Shown here one piece after another: positions 45,997 through 57,746 of a stretch of DNA of 64,000 bases. Position numbers and translations under genes: made by a program. Position 1 is the first letter of the stretch. Each line of letters begins with the position of its first letter. The notes below the pieces were generated by a model. The model did no database searches. It was not told the origin of the DNA and was given only the letters and a program-made list of their open reading frames with translations. Origin of the DNA: Siphonodentalium dalli (lineage: Eukaryota > Mollusca > Scaphopoda > Gadilida > Siphonodentaliidae); contig CP136064.1 in NCBI GenBank assembly GCA_032622095.1, positions 113,262,004 to 113,326,003 of the forward strand, in the 5' to 3' direction.

Positions 45997-46609
45997 ATTT
46001 GTTCCACCCCAAATTTCCACGCGTTTCAGGAATTCGTTATTTTGGGGTAAAACAAAAATGCAGAAAAACATGTAAGAAAATGAAAATTTTAGTCCGGGAA
46101 CCATGTCGGTCAAACATGCACACGTACCCCGCAGGATTACACTTCATTCAATTTCGTAAGGATGTCTTCTCAAACTATTTCGACGTTAAAAGGTGACAGT
46201 GTATGTTCCGGGCAATATGTCGGCCATTTCATGGAGTATACCCCACTCAACACACACATTTACTACAAAAAACCCATTGTTCTTGATTCCATGGCATATG
46301 CTTGTCATTTCATGCATAATTTGACTGAAAAAAAAAATCCAAAATGGAAGACAATATGGCAACCGGAAGTAACAAAAAGAGCATTTTACGATAACTTTCA
46401 CCATAGGTACCCCAGTTGCGCCACCATACATGATGTCCAATCCTAATCCGATGATAGTAAGTCATAACCCGAGTTTTCAAAAATTACGACGAAAATGGCA
46501 ATCGGAAGTCAACAATTGAAGTTTTTTGTTTTATTTCTAACTTTTTAACTCTTTAAACTAAATCTTCAGGTATCGAATAAATATAAAGCCAATAAGTAGT
46601 GGTATATAT
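45997..46609. other. No gene recognised
   Basis: ORFs on both strands (94 codons at 46162, 84 at 46186) overlap and have no recognisable motif. Runs of 'AAAATGGAAGACAATATGGC' type words recall the nearby repeat families. Confidence 0.35.
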
Positions 46610-48985
46610 TACATCATACAAGTTTCCAGAACCACCAACTAGTTTCAGAATACATCAAATGAGTGTCCCAAACCACCTAACGAGTGTACCAAACAATATA
46701 CTGAGTCACCTACCTAGTATCCAAAACCAATCTATGAGTATCTCAATCCATATGTCTGGTGCCCCAAATTCAAATATTGTCCCGAGTAAAGCATGATAAA
46801 TAATCCACCCAACGAGTTTCCCAAACCACCAAGAAGTGCTCCAAACCATATGCAACTGGTTCCCAACCCACATAGATGGTCCCCGAGCCATGTACATGTG
46901 TATCTGGTGTCCAAGCCCACATAATGTGTGTCACAAGCCATCTAAATTACCCTGATTACTGTCGCAACGATTGTTCCAAACCACAGCGCATGGTAGTGCC
47001 CGAAACAATTCAACTGACGTTCCAAACTACACAGGTTTTGTCCCAAACTACTAAAAATGAGTGTCTTTAACCATCCAACGAGTGATCCAAATGATACAAC
47101 AAGTGGGTCGGTCAATCCATCCAGTGATTACCCCAAACCACCATATTAGTGTCCCAAACAATCCAGCAAGTGTTCGAAAGGAAAAGAGTGTCCCATATGC
47201 ATAAAAACTAGCATCCCAGCCATCCGAGGAGAGTCCTATGTCACACAACAGGTGTCCCAAACCACCAACTTTCGTCTCAATCAATTCAACGTCCCAATCA
47301 TTCCACCATTCGTGTGTACCATATGCATATCTAGTGTCCAAAACCACCAAATTGGAGTCTCAAACTTTCCAATGGGTGGCACAAACAATTAAGTGGTGCC
47401 CCATATCATATGCACCTGATTCCCGACCTGCACAGATAGTCCTCCAAACCATGCGTCTGGTGTCCTACCCCCGCAATGAGTATCACAAGCCATCCAAGGA
47501 GTTTCTCAATTCACCCGATCAGTGTCGCAACCCTGCAACGATTGTTCAAAACCACAGTGCTTGGTAGTGCCCCAAACAATGTAACTGGTGTCCCTAGCCA
47601 CATAGGTTTGGACCCAAACTACATGTACATAGGGTTTGTTCCAAACTACCAAAATGAGCGTCCCTAACCATCCAGCGAGTGTTCGAAAGGAAAAGTGTGT
47701 CTAATATGTACCCAATACCTCACAACCAGAGTATCACGTCATCCGGGGAGAGTCCTATGTTATACAAACAGGTGTCTCAAACCACCAAGAGTCGTGTCAA
47801 TCCATTGAAAAAATCGACAAATTAGTGCCCCATTCAACCACACGTGTGTCCCATATCCACGTCGAGTGTCCAAAACAACACAACTGGTGTCTCAAACCAT
47901 GCAATTGTGTCACAAACTACCCAGCGAGTGACCCAAACCATAAAACTAGTATCACAAACCAGCCATTCAGTTCCCAATCCATCCAAATGGGTCACAAACC
48001 ATCTACTAACTTGCATCTCAATACATCCAAACAAGTGTACAAAAACCTCCACCGAGTATTTAACCCTTTCATGATGGGTGATGTCCTGATACAGCACTAA
48101 TGATCCTGTGCCATGCATTCTCCCATATATGCGAGTCTCACATATAGGGAGTCTTGCATATGTTATGATAATTCCGTGGCTCACATGGCCAAGGTAAGTA
48201 TTGTTAGGCCAATGCATTTTCTTATATATGCGATGCGCCCTATGGCACAGGATTTTCGCAAAATTTCAAGAAGCTACAGTTATTAAAGGGTTAAGACCAT
48301 CAAATGAGTGTTCCAAACCACCCAACGGGTATACACATCAAGAAACACTCGCTGGGTTGTTTAAGATATTCGATGGACGATTTTGTATAATAGTTGGGAC
48401 AGTCATTTGATGGTGTGTGACATTCTGCATGGGGTGGTATTAGACACCAGGCGGATGTTTTTAGACATCCTTCGTCTTGGTGGTTTGAGGCAATCTCATG
48501 TTGCATGGGACGGCCATTGGATGGGTATGAACACTCATTGATTGGTTTTATTGGACACACATGGGATGGTGTGTGGTTCTCAATTGGTGGTTTGAGATGC
48601 TCGTTTTGAGGTTTGGGACACCACGTGCATGATTTGGGACATTCTCTGGACGATATATGTTGTCAATCGTTGGGTGGTTTGTATTACTCATTAGGGCGTG
48701 TTAGCCGTGTTTGGATACCATTCGGATGGTTTGCGACACTAGTTGGGTCGATTGGGATGCCTATTGGGTGGTTCGGGGCACTGGTTGGCAATTGGGGATG
48801 CCCGTTCTATGGACTGTGTTGGTTTGGTATACTATATTAATTAAGATGGTGGTTTGAGACCCCCGATGCGTGGACTTAAGCTCCTTAGATGACTTGGGAC
48901 ACTCGTTAAGTGGTTTTGGACACTCATTGGATATGTTTGGATACAAGTTTGGTGGCTTTTGGGTCTTGACACTCATCGGGAAGAT
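46610..48985. repeat. Degenerate 27-bp repeat array in mirror orientation
   Basis: Consensus about 'GAGTGTCCCAAACCACCCAA' plus 5-8 variable bases. It runs forward from 46610 to about 48330 and as the reverse complement ('TTGGGTGGTTTGGGACACTC') from about 48400 to 48985. A higher-order repeat of roughly 510-570 bp is visible: 'CGATTGTTCCAAACCACAG' at 46968 and again at 47537, 'TCGAAAGGAAAAG' at 47173 and 47686. Many short ORFs rich in P/N/T/S on one strand and G/W/F on the other come from the repeat. Confidence 0.75.
48060..48294. mobile_element. TTAA-flanked MITE, copy 2
   Basis: TTAA|CCCTTTCATGATGGG ... AAAGGG|TTAA, 235 bp. Subterminal 'CCTGTGCCATGCATTCTCCC' pairs with 'CGCCCTATGGCACAGG'. 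It is inserted in the 27-bp array, is related to 1345-1596 and carries better-kept ends. Confidence 0.8.
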
Positions 48986-51875
48986 TTAGTTACAATTTAA
49001 ATCAATGAAAATATAATTTCGATGCCATGGAAACAGTCTGGTGAACTTTAGCCAAACTTGCCCAATTTTACTGCCGCCAGTTGCCATTTTGTCCCTATTT
49101 TGGATATTGACTCCATCGTTTCTGCTAAAATTGGCACTAATGGTTCATATCTGCCATCTTATTGGCATTCAGCATTCATTTACTGGTGAGTTCAATTCCC
49201 TTCTGGGGCATTGCAATATTAATTTATTTTTCTTCGAAATTGTGTTTTAAATCTATTTTAATTTGATGGACACTGAAGGGCCAAATCCTCGTGATATGGC
49301 TCATTATTATTAGATGTCGATTTAGCATGGTATATTTTTTTTCTAAACAAAAAAATTGAAATTATCCGGTAAAATGTATAGAAATTTGCACAATTTGACC
49401 ACTTCCGGACGCTATTTTGGATTTTGTAATGACAACAAAAATAATTTAAAAACTATTTTTTTCGGCTTTTGGTTTGGTACAAATCCACCATCTCCTTAAC
49501 ACAGATCGCAGAACAAAAATTACCCACTCCAATAACACTTACTCCTATATAATTAAGTATGGTATGGTAAATTTTTGTTCTCGTGACCTGTGCTTCTTAA
49601 ATGAAAACGCACGGAATTTCGTTTCTTAAAGGATTACTATCCTCATGAAACAACAAAACTCTATCGGAAAGCCACCCATATTGTGATCACAATGATCCAA
49701 GTCCCATAAAAATCGCGTAATAAATAAGCCGAGAAATAAATAAATAATACCACCACCGGTTGTCGGCTATCTCCGTCGCAAAACCTCGCATGACGTCAAG
49801 CGAGGTAAACTAATTAAAAACAGGGAATTGGAGTCGGAGTTAATTATGTCTACCTATATGGGGATGGAAAATCCGGAATCGACATCAGCGCGTGAGTGTA
49901 ATGGAATTACTGCGGGGCATATCAATAGCATTGTGTACACATGGTGAATTGTCATCGCGCGGTGAGTTATCTTCACTTGTGATTTGTCTTAAGTGCTGTT
50001 TGGAAAGTTACGGTATTGTTTTGACAAAAAATATAGAGGGACAATTGAGCGGGGTAGATAACACTTTCGTATAAAGCTTATAAAAACACTGGCCGGCATG
50101 TGAACTTTATTCGGGTGCGTGTTTGCGATGTTGTTTTAATTTTCCGTATATATGCCCCGAGTGTCCCGTATTTACAATCATTCATTCGTGACAATGCCAT
50201 ATAAATGCAGTGTTTTCGGCCGTGGCCGGTCTAGTGACTCTCAGTTAGGCATATGCTGTATTCATTTCCAAACGATGTTCGTTTACGTGACATTTGGCGG
50301 GAAATCTGTGGGAAACCTGTAGCGCAAAATCAGAAACCGATTACATATACCAAATAAAGAGCGTTTAATTTGACGAGTCAGTCATGGTTACGAATACATA
50401 CAATTGCAGTTAAAGTGGGGAGTATGTTGATGAATAATTCACGATGACAACTATTCTAAGTCGAGTCCCCATTTCCTTCACCATGGCTCAATAAAGAGGG
50501 TTCCATGTTAAGAGTTTTCCTAATATGGTACGAATAAAAAGAGTTTAATAAAGCGGAAATTTCTATTACAATGATGTAAGGATATATAAAGCATGCATAT
50601 CGGAAGTTCATGTACATGTATTGGCCTGTATTGTTGTAATCAGTAAACAATCACTAGAACAACTGTTCTAAGTCGAGTCCCTTTACCTTGACGCAATAAA
50701 GAGCGTTCACTATTACGATATATTGCGAATAAAGAGCACTTGAATATGTGATTCCATATTAAACCGGATTATTATCCCTCCTTCAAAAAGTGTTATATAT
50801 GATTGGATGTTTAAACGAACCACGGCGAACATTTATATATTTTATAACCCTATTGTTATGCGTAATGGACACATAGAGGTCGATTTATGACCTGGATATT
50901 CAATAGACCGCATCGCTAGAGTGCTAATTTTATAGGCCAATAACCATGCATAGATGCAGTGAATTTCCATCAGTGACAGTCGGCAAGATTGTTTTGGGGT
51001 GGGGGAAGCAATATTCCGAAATATATATAAACACCATATTGCCCAAATATCTACATGATTCATAACCAAGGAAAAATGAACTTATCATATCATATTGGTA
51101 ATGAATGACTTGATTATAATTGATTAAATCCGACAGCAATAAACCAATTTTGTGTTGTTTTACCGCGTTACGATAAATTAAAACGAAACGCTCTTTATTG
51201 ACACACGACTAATGGCATCTGGAAATTGGAATGTTTACGAGATGATAATTGCCTAATAACTGTGCAAATCTTCGCGTATATATGCAATCTTGATATGCAT
51301 ATATAATATAACTTGGACTATTCCGGTAACGAAAAAATATATATAAACACGAGCACGCGTTTATATAGATAAATGCGCGCAAAACTGAATAATATACGGG
51401 CATGGCTTTATAGTAACAACACATCGCGATACATATAATAATAGTAATAATAACACGATAAAGACATTTAATTACGAGAAAGGCGATGTTTTCGGCTAAG
51501 TTTTGCATTCGCAGTGTGATAACGCGACAATCTTCAAAGGTCGCGATCGACTACATGCAAACTTAAAATACCGCCGTCGCGCATCTATGCGTTGTCAATG
51601 AGTTACCACGTGATCGATCACGTGCTATGCTTCTGTTTACATGTGACAATCACGTGATCGGGCTGATGATCATGTGACTTCGTCTAAAACAAAATCTTCG
51701 GCTAACTTCGGAATTTTTTTTAATCGTTATAAAAATAACGATTGGCCGCCGAATATTAGATTATATGCGCCCAATGGACATTTTATATATATATTATCGG
51801 TATATTGAAAGAAAATAATATTGTTTTTTCAGGACCGTATTCCTTTAAACGAGGTTTTTATGACCAGCGATATCA
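48986..51875. other. No gene recognised; cluster of AATAAAGAGCG motifs
   Basis: AT-rich, ORFs under 100 codons. Motifs AATAAAGAGCGTT or close variants lie at 50353, 50490, 50694 and 50728, and inverted at 51187. The phrase 'CTAAGTCGAGTCCC' occurs twice (50456 and 50668), about 210 bp apart. Near 51600-51675 'ACGTGATCGATCACGTG' and two further CACGTGAT words form a local palindromic cluster. Confidence 0.4.
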
Positions 51876-51879
51876 GGAT

Positions 51880-52290
51880 AACTATTGAGGAAAAAAATAA
51901 GCTTTTTGTGCTAATAAAAGTAAATTTTCAGATTTTTGGGGGTACTTTCAAAATACCTATTCTGAAATGAAAACGCCAGGAAATTTTGTTTCAGAAATTG
52001 TGTATTATTGATCAGTGATGATTAGAGCACTATTAATATGAAAATCAGCTTTGTACTCGAAAGTGCAAATAGAAGTCATTTTTGGGGTTTTGGGGGTACT
52101 TTCAAAACCCCCCTTCTGAAATGAAAACGCCAGGAAATTTCGTTTCAGAAATTGTGTATTGTTGATCAGTGATTGCTGGAGCACTATTAATGCAAAAATC
52201 AGCTTTGTACTCAAAAGTGCAAATAGAAGTCATTTTTGAGGTTTTTGTGGGGTCTCTGGCCCCTAAATGCCAGGAATGCGGAACTTAAGA
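51880..52290 (+). repeat. Tandem repeat of about 147 bp, 2-3 units
   Basis: 'GGGGGTACTTTCAAAA', 'CTGAAATGAAAACGCCAGGA', 'AATTTTGTTTCAGAAATTGT', 'GATCAGTGAT' and 'AGCTTTGTACTC' recur from about 51938 and about 52090, with a partial third unit to 52290. Confidence 0.8.
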
Positions 52291-52329
52291 AATCGGATTT
52301 CTTTGAACGTTCCGGGATGTAACAAAGTT

Positions 52330-52560
52330 GGGGCATCAAACCTTTCGTACGCGATTGTGCAAATAGAACCCAGCAGGCTCCCTGACTACTACAGGTCATA
52401 CCTTTGGTCAGATCATCATGAAATTTGTCACAGGTGTGAACAATGAGATGTAGATGGGAATGAGTCATTTTGGGGTCGTTCAGCCAAAAAAAATGGCCGC
52501 CAGCAGCCATCCTGGATTTTACTCTTTGCATGACTAAATCTTCTGGCACGGGCTAGAGGT
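52330..52560. repeat. Fragment of the 'AAGATGGCC' family, inverted partner of 45775-45996
   Basis: 'GCATCAAACCTTTCGTACGC' + 'GATTGTGCAAATAGAACCC' is the reverse complement of 45950-45993. It is followed by one repeat unit ending 'CAGCAGCCATCCTGGATTTT'. Confidence 0.65.
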
Positions 52561-53259
52561 CATACCTTTGATGCAATGGGGCCTATGACTATTGCCCCTT
52601 TCATGCATTTTGATTTAAGAAAAAAAATTAAATTCTAAAACAATTTACATGTATATTTTAATCAGATCAAATGTTATTTTAAATATATATTTTTTTAAAC
52701 TAACATGGTACATATATTCATTCAGTCACATGCCAGTTCCAACATGGGTTCCAACATGGTCGAGGGGGACACTTATTTTGACATAAACATGTGTATTAAT
52801 ATAATTACATACCAGTAATTAGCAATGTATTTCAGTAATACAGAGGCAGTTTATTTGATATACATTTACATGTGCCTCAATCATGCATGTATCATTGTTT
52901 ATATTATTAGCTCAAATTACTTTGTAAGTTTGAGCTATTGCCATGGCTTGGCGTCCGTCGTCCGTGTGTCTGTGTGTCCGTAAACAATATCCTTTGGCTT
53001 GGGCTACAGGTCGTACCTTTTGTCTGATCTTTATGAAATTTGTCATGAATGTTGACATTGACATGTAGATGGGAACGAGTCATTTTGGGGTCATTCGGCC
53101 AAAAAACATGGCTGCTGGTGGCCATCTTGGATTTCAAAATTAAATCCATTGGCGCGGGCTACAGGTTGTACTGTTTGTCTGATCATCATGAAATTTATCA
53201 TAGATATGTTAATATTGGCATGTAGATGGGAACGAGTCATCTTGGGTTCTTTTGTTCAA

Positions 53260-55140
53260 AAATTACATATGGGGTAACCTTCGACCAGTATTTAGTATTT
53301 TCAGGTTAATAATGCTATTCGCTGTAATACTGGTATGTTTACATAATAATACTGGCCGTGTAATGTTACTTTAATATTTAATTTCACAAATAATATGCTT
53401 AGTTTTACAAAAAAATATTAAGTTTGATGGTTCTTCCCTTTTGTCGAAGAAAATTTATTTATCGTTCTTAGAACTTTCATGTCCCGTTAGTCACGAAATT
53501 GTCCCCTCTTTTCACCGAAAAGGTGAGAACTTTTACATCAGTGAGATATCTATTTTCAGTCTCTATAAATTATCTCTCTATATGAAGTCAATTTACTACA
53601 TCAATGGAAACTGGATTATGGTAAACAGAATGTGAGAATAGTGACTTGTGAAATTTGTCCCGTTAGTCACGCCACCGTAATTGTCCCGTTAGTCACGATT
53701 CTGAATAGCATAAAAAATAACCAAATTTTTTTGTAAAAAGTGATATTTGTCTTTAAATATAGCTGTTAGTTTCATTGCAAAAGCAAAATTTCATCTACAT
53801 GTGTACATACTAGTATATAATCCTCATTGTCTCTTTGTGTGTCTATGCATGCATCCATCAGACAATGGTTTCTGGATGATAGCCTTAATTTGGGTTATCG
53901 GGTTGGGACCAAATTTGGTATGGAGTTTACCAGTCAAAGGAAGGTCAATTTCGATTATGGGGTTCGTCAGATGATTTTTACCAGAGTTATGGCCCTTTTT
54001 TACTTAGAATTTTATCGTTTTGAGGTTTGATGATAACTTCATTCCAGATTGGGTCATCAGAATAGAACCAAAATTAGTATGCCAGTCCAAAATTCAGTTC
54101 ATGTTCAAATATGGGTAATATGAATCTAAATTTTCTCTCTTATATTTGTTCTGGTTTCAGATCATTCACTACAATAACACTATTACCACTTTTCAAACCA
54201 GGACACATTTATTATATCTGCAGCAGCCCTTGAATTTGTCATTTTTATTCTACAGCATTTCTTAAGAATTGCATGAATTATTATATTGTCTTCTACAGCT
54301 TTTTTATGGCAATTATTAATGCCTTTTGCCATGGCTAATTTTGAGATCTGACTGTAGTGTCTGGTTTGTCCAAATGTGTGCTGGATAGCTAAATCCTCTG
54401 ATTGACTAGGAGTGGTTTAACAAGGAAGATCCGACCTGGTATTAGTAGTAATCCCGTTCATGTGCAATGTTCAGAGAGCTTAATCCTTTGGTGGATTGAT
54501 GATGGTGGTTGAGCATATGAGGTTTGTTCTTGGTAATCCCCTAATATAATCCATGAGACAATCAAAACACTGGTCATCGCAGGGATGACATTGCATTCTG
54601 GTAGCAAACTGGGTTTTAAAGGTGATGAAAGGCTTCGAACATTTAGATTCAACATAAAACAAATATAAACATGTATATCTTGGTCGAATATTTGCTACAC
54701 TGACACTATATATAGTGTTGTGGATTGTGATCCTCAGGGCAAAATTGCTTGATAAGTAAGTTTAGGTATGTGTACTGAGTTTACTAACTGCCCCTTTATA
54801 TCTCATTTTTAATTATCAACAGCTGATTCAAGATTGTTTCCTGTTTGTGTACTGTTATGACAATGTTTTAGTCAAAGTTAATATTTCCTTCTTAGTATTT
54901 GCAACCTACAAACTCGAATTCCTATATAAAAGTTGGAAAAGCCTAATGCACTTTTTGTCCCGTTAGTCACGATTTTGGATGTCCCGTTAGTCACGCCACT
55001 GTTTGTTTATTTGTTCGTGTTCAGAAGGTGATGCCATCAGTAAAATATAGATCCCATGTAGTACCCATACCAGCATGAGAAATTAGCAATTGTATTATAG
55101 TAAGCTCAGGGTACCACAAAAATGGCAACAGGTTGTCTCG
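53260..55140. repeat. Non-array insert carrying TGTCCCGTTAGTCACG motifs
   Basis: A 1.9-kb block unlike the surrounding array. The 16-mer TGTCCCGTTAGTCACG occurs five times exactly on the + strand (53480, 53656, 53682, 54956, 54980), plus a two-mismatch copy at 55134, at the junction with the array. No protein of note. Confidence 0.6.
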
Positions 55141-55316
55141 TTAGTCACAATGGAATTGCTAGATGGGAACGAGTCATTATGGGGTTGTTCGGCTAAAAAA
55201 CATGGCCGCCAGTGGCCATCTTGGATTTCAAAATTCAATCCATTAGCATGGGCTACAGGTCGTATCTTTTGTCGGATCATCATTAAATTTGTCATGGATG
55301 TTAATATTGACATGTA

Positions 55317-55497
55317 CAGTAATGCCCAAAGTAATTGACCACTTAACCACAGCAGAATTATGGGTAATTTTTCAGGATTTAGTCGGAAATATGAGAGCTT
55401 TCCGATGAATGGCAACAAGCCATATTTCCGACTAAATCCTGAAAAATTACCCATAATTCTGCTGTGGTTAAGTGGTCAATTACTCTGAACATTACTG
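55317..55497. mobile_element. Mariner-like MITE, 181 bp
   Basis: Ends CAGTAATGCCCAAAGTAATT and reverse complement (..AATTACTCTGAACATTACTG), flanked by TA on both sides. The arms of about 80 bp are nearly perfect. Sister array units read 'GACATGTAGATGGGAACGAG', so the insertion site and the TA duplication are explicit. Such ends are typical of Tc1/mariner-type MITEs. Confidence 0.9.
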
Positions 55498-57746
55498 TAG
55501 ATGGGAACGAGTAAATTTGGGGTCATTCGGCCATCTTGGATTTTACTCTTTGTTTGACTAAATCCTTTGACACGGGCCACAGGTCGTAGCTTTGGTCTGA
55601 TCATCATGCATTTTGTCATGGATGTTAATATTGACATGTAGATGGGAACGAGTCATTTTGGGGTTGTTCGGCCAAAAACATGGCCGCTGGTGGCCATCTT
55701 GGATTTCAAAATTAAATCCATTGGCGTGGGCTACAGGTTGTACTGTTTGTCTGATCCTCATGAAATTTGTCATGGATGTTAATATTGACATGAAGATGGG
55801 AATGAGTCATTTTTGGGTCGTTTCGGCCAAAACACATGGCCGCCAGCAGCCATCTTGGATTTTACTCTTTGCATGACTAAATTCTTTGGCACGGGCTACA
55901 GGTCGTAGCTTTGGTCAGATCTTAATGAAACTTGTCATGGCTGTTGACATTGACATGTAGATGGGAACGAGTCATTTTGGGGTCATTCGGCCAAAAAAAC
56001 ATGGCCACCAGTGGCCATCTTGGATTTCAAAATTCAATCCATTGGCACGGGCTACAGGTCGTATCTTTTGTTGGATCATCATTAAATTTGTCATGGATGT
56101 TAATATTGGCATGTAGATGGGAACGAGTCATCTTGGGGTCGTTCGGCCAAAAAACATTGCCGCCAGCAGCCATCTTGGATTTTACTCTTTGCATGACTAA
56201 ATCCTTTGGCACGGGCTACAAGTCGTAGCTTTGGTCTGATCTTTATGAAATTTGTCATGAATGTTGACCTTGGCATGTAGATGAGAACGAGTCATTTTGG
56301 AGTCGTTCAGTCAAAAAACATAGCTGCCAGCAGCCATCTTGGATTTTACTCTTTGCATGACTAAATTCTTTGGCGCGGACAACAGGTCGTAGCTTTGGTC
56401 GGATCTTCATGAAATTTGTCATGGATGTTAATATTGACATGTACATGTAGATGGGAACGAGTCATTATGGGGTTGTTCGGCCAAAAAACATGGCCGCCAG
56501 CGGCCATCTTGGATTTCAAAATACAATCCATTAGCATGGGCTACAGGTCGTATTTTTTGTCGGATCATCATTAAATTTGTTATGGATGTTAATATTGACA
56601 TGTATGGGAACGAGTAATTTTGGGGTAATTCGGCCAAAAAACATGGCTGCCAGCAGCCATCTTGGATTTTACTCTTTGTTTGACTAAATCCTTTGACACG
56701 GGCCACGTACAGATCGTAGCTTTGGTCTGATCATCATGCATTTTGTCATGGATGTTAATATTGGCATGTAGATGAGAACGAGTCATTTTGGTCGTTCGGC
56801 CAAAAAACATGGCCACCAGCAGCCATTTTGGATTTTACTCTTTGCATGACTAAATCCTTTGGCACGGGCTACAGGTCGTACCTATTGTCTGATCTTTATG
56901 AAATTTGTCATGAATGTTGACCTTGGCATGTAGATGAGAACGAGTCATTTTGGAGTCGTTCAGTCTAAAAACATGGCTGCCAGCAGCCATCTTGGATTTT
57001 ACTCTTTGCATGACTAAATTCATAGGCGCGGACAACAGGTCGTAGCTTTGGTCGGATCTTCATGAAATTTGTCATGGATGTTAATATCGACATGTAGATG
57101 GGAACAAGTCATTATGGGGTTGTTTGGCCAAAAAACATGGCTACCAGCGGCCATCTTTGGATTTCAAAATTCAATCGATTAGCATGGGTTACAGGTCGTA
57201 TCTTTTGTCGGATCATCATTAAATTTGTCATGGATGTTAATATTGACATGTAGATGGGAACGAGTAATTTTGGGGTCGTTCAGCCAAAAAACTTCTCCGC
57301 CAGCAGCCATCTTGGATTTTACTCTTTGCATGACTAAATCCCTTGGCACGGGCTACAAGTTGTATCGTCGGTCTGATCATCATGAGATTTGTCATGGATG
57401 TTAAAAATGACATGTAGATGGGAACCGAGTCATTTTGAGGTCGTTCGGCCAAAAAAACATGGCCGCCAGCAGCCATCTTGTATTTTACTCTTTACATGAC
57501 TAAATCCTTTGACACAGGCTACAGGTCGTATCTTTTGTCGGATCATCATGAAAATTGTGATGGATGTTAACAATGACTTGTAAATGGGAATGAGTCTTTT
57601 TGGGGTCATTCATTTGGCAATAAAACATGGCTGCCAGCGGCCATCTTGGATTTTACTCTTTGCATAACTAGCCCTTTCAACTTTCCACATTCCTAATCAC
57701 TCCATTGACTGTAACACATGAAATTATTCCCTTTCCAAGTTGAGCT

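Larger units (their letters stand above)
52909..57746. repeat. 'AAGATGGCC' repeat array, element 2
   Basis: Opens 'AGCTCAAATTACTTTGTAAG' + 'TTTGAGCTATTGCCATGG' + 'CGTCCGTCGTCCGTGTG' and closes 'CCAAGTTGAGCT'. This is the inverted orientation of 33834-35728. From 55145 about sixteen 160-bp half-units alternate between a form ending 'TTGGATTTCAAAATTAAATC' and one ending 'TTGGATTTTACTCTTTGCAT'. It is interrupted by 53260-55140 and by a mariner-like MITE. Confidence 0.75.

Noticed and set aside
46876-48560. Many 60-127-codon ORFs rich in Trp/Gly or Pro/Asn
   Set aside because: Products of the degenerate 27-bp repeat, which is nearly a multiple of three and lacks frequent stops.
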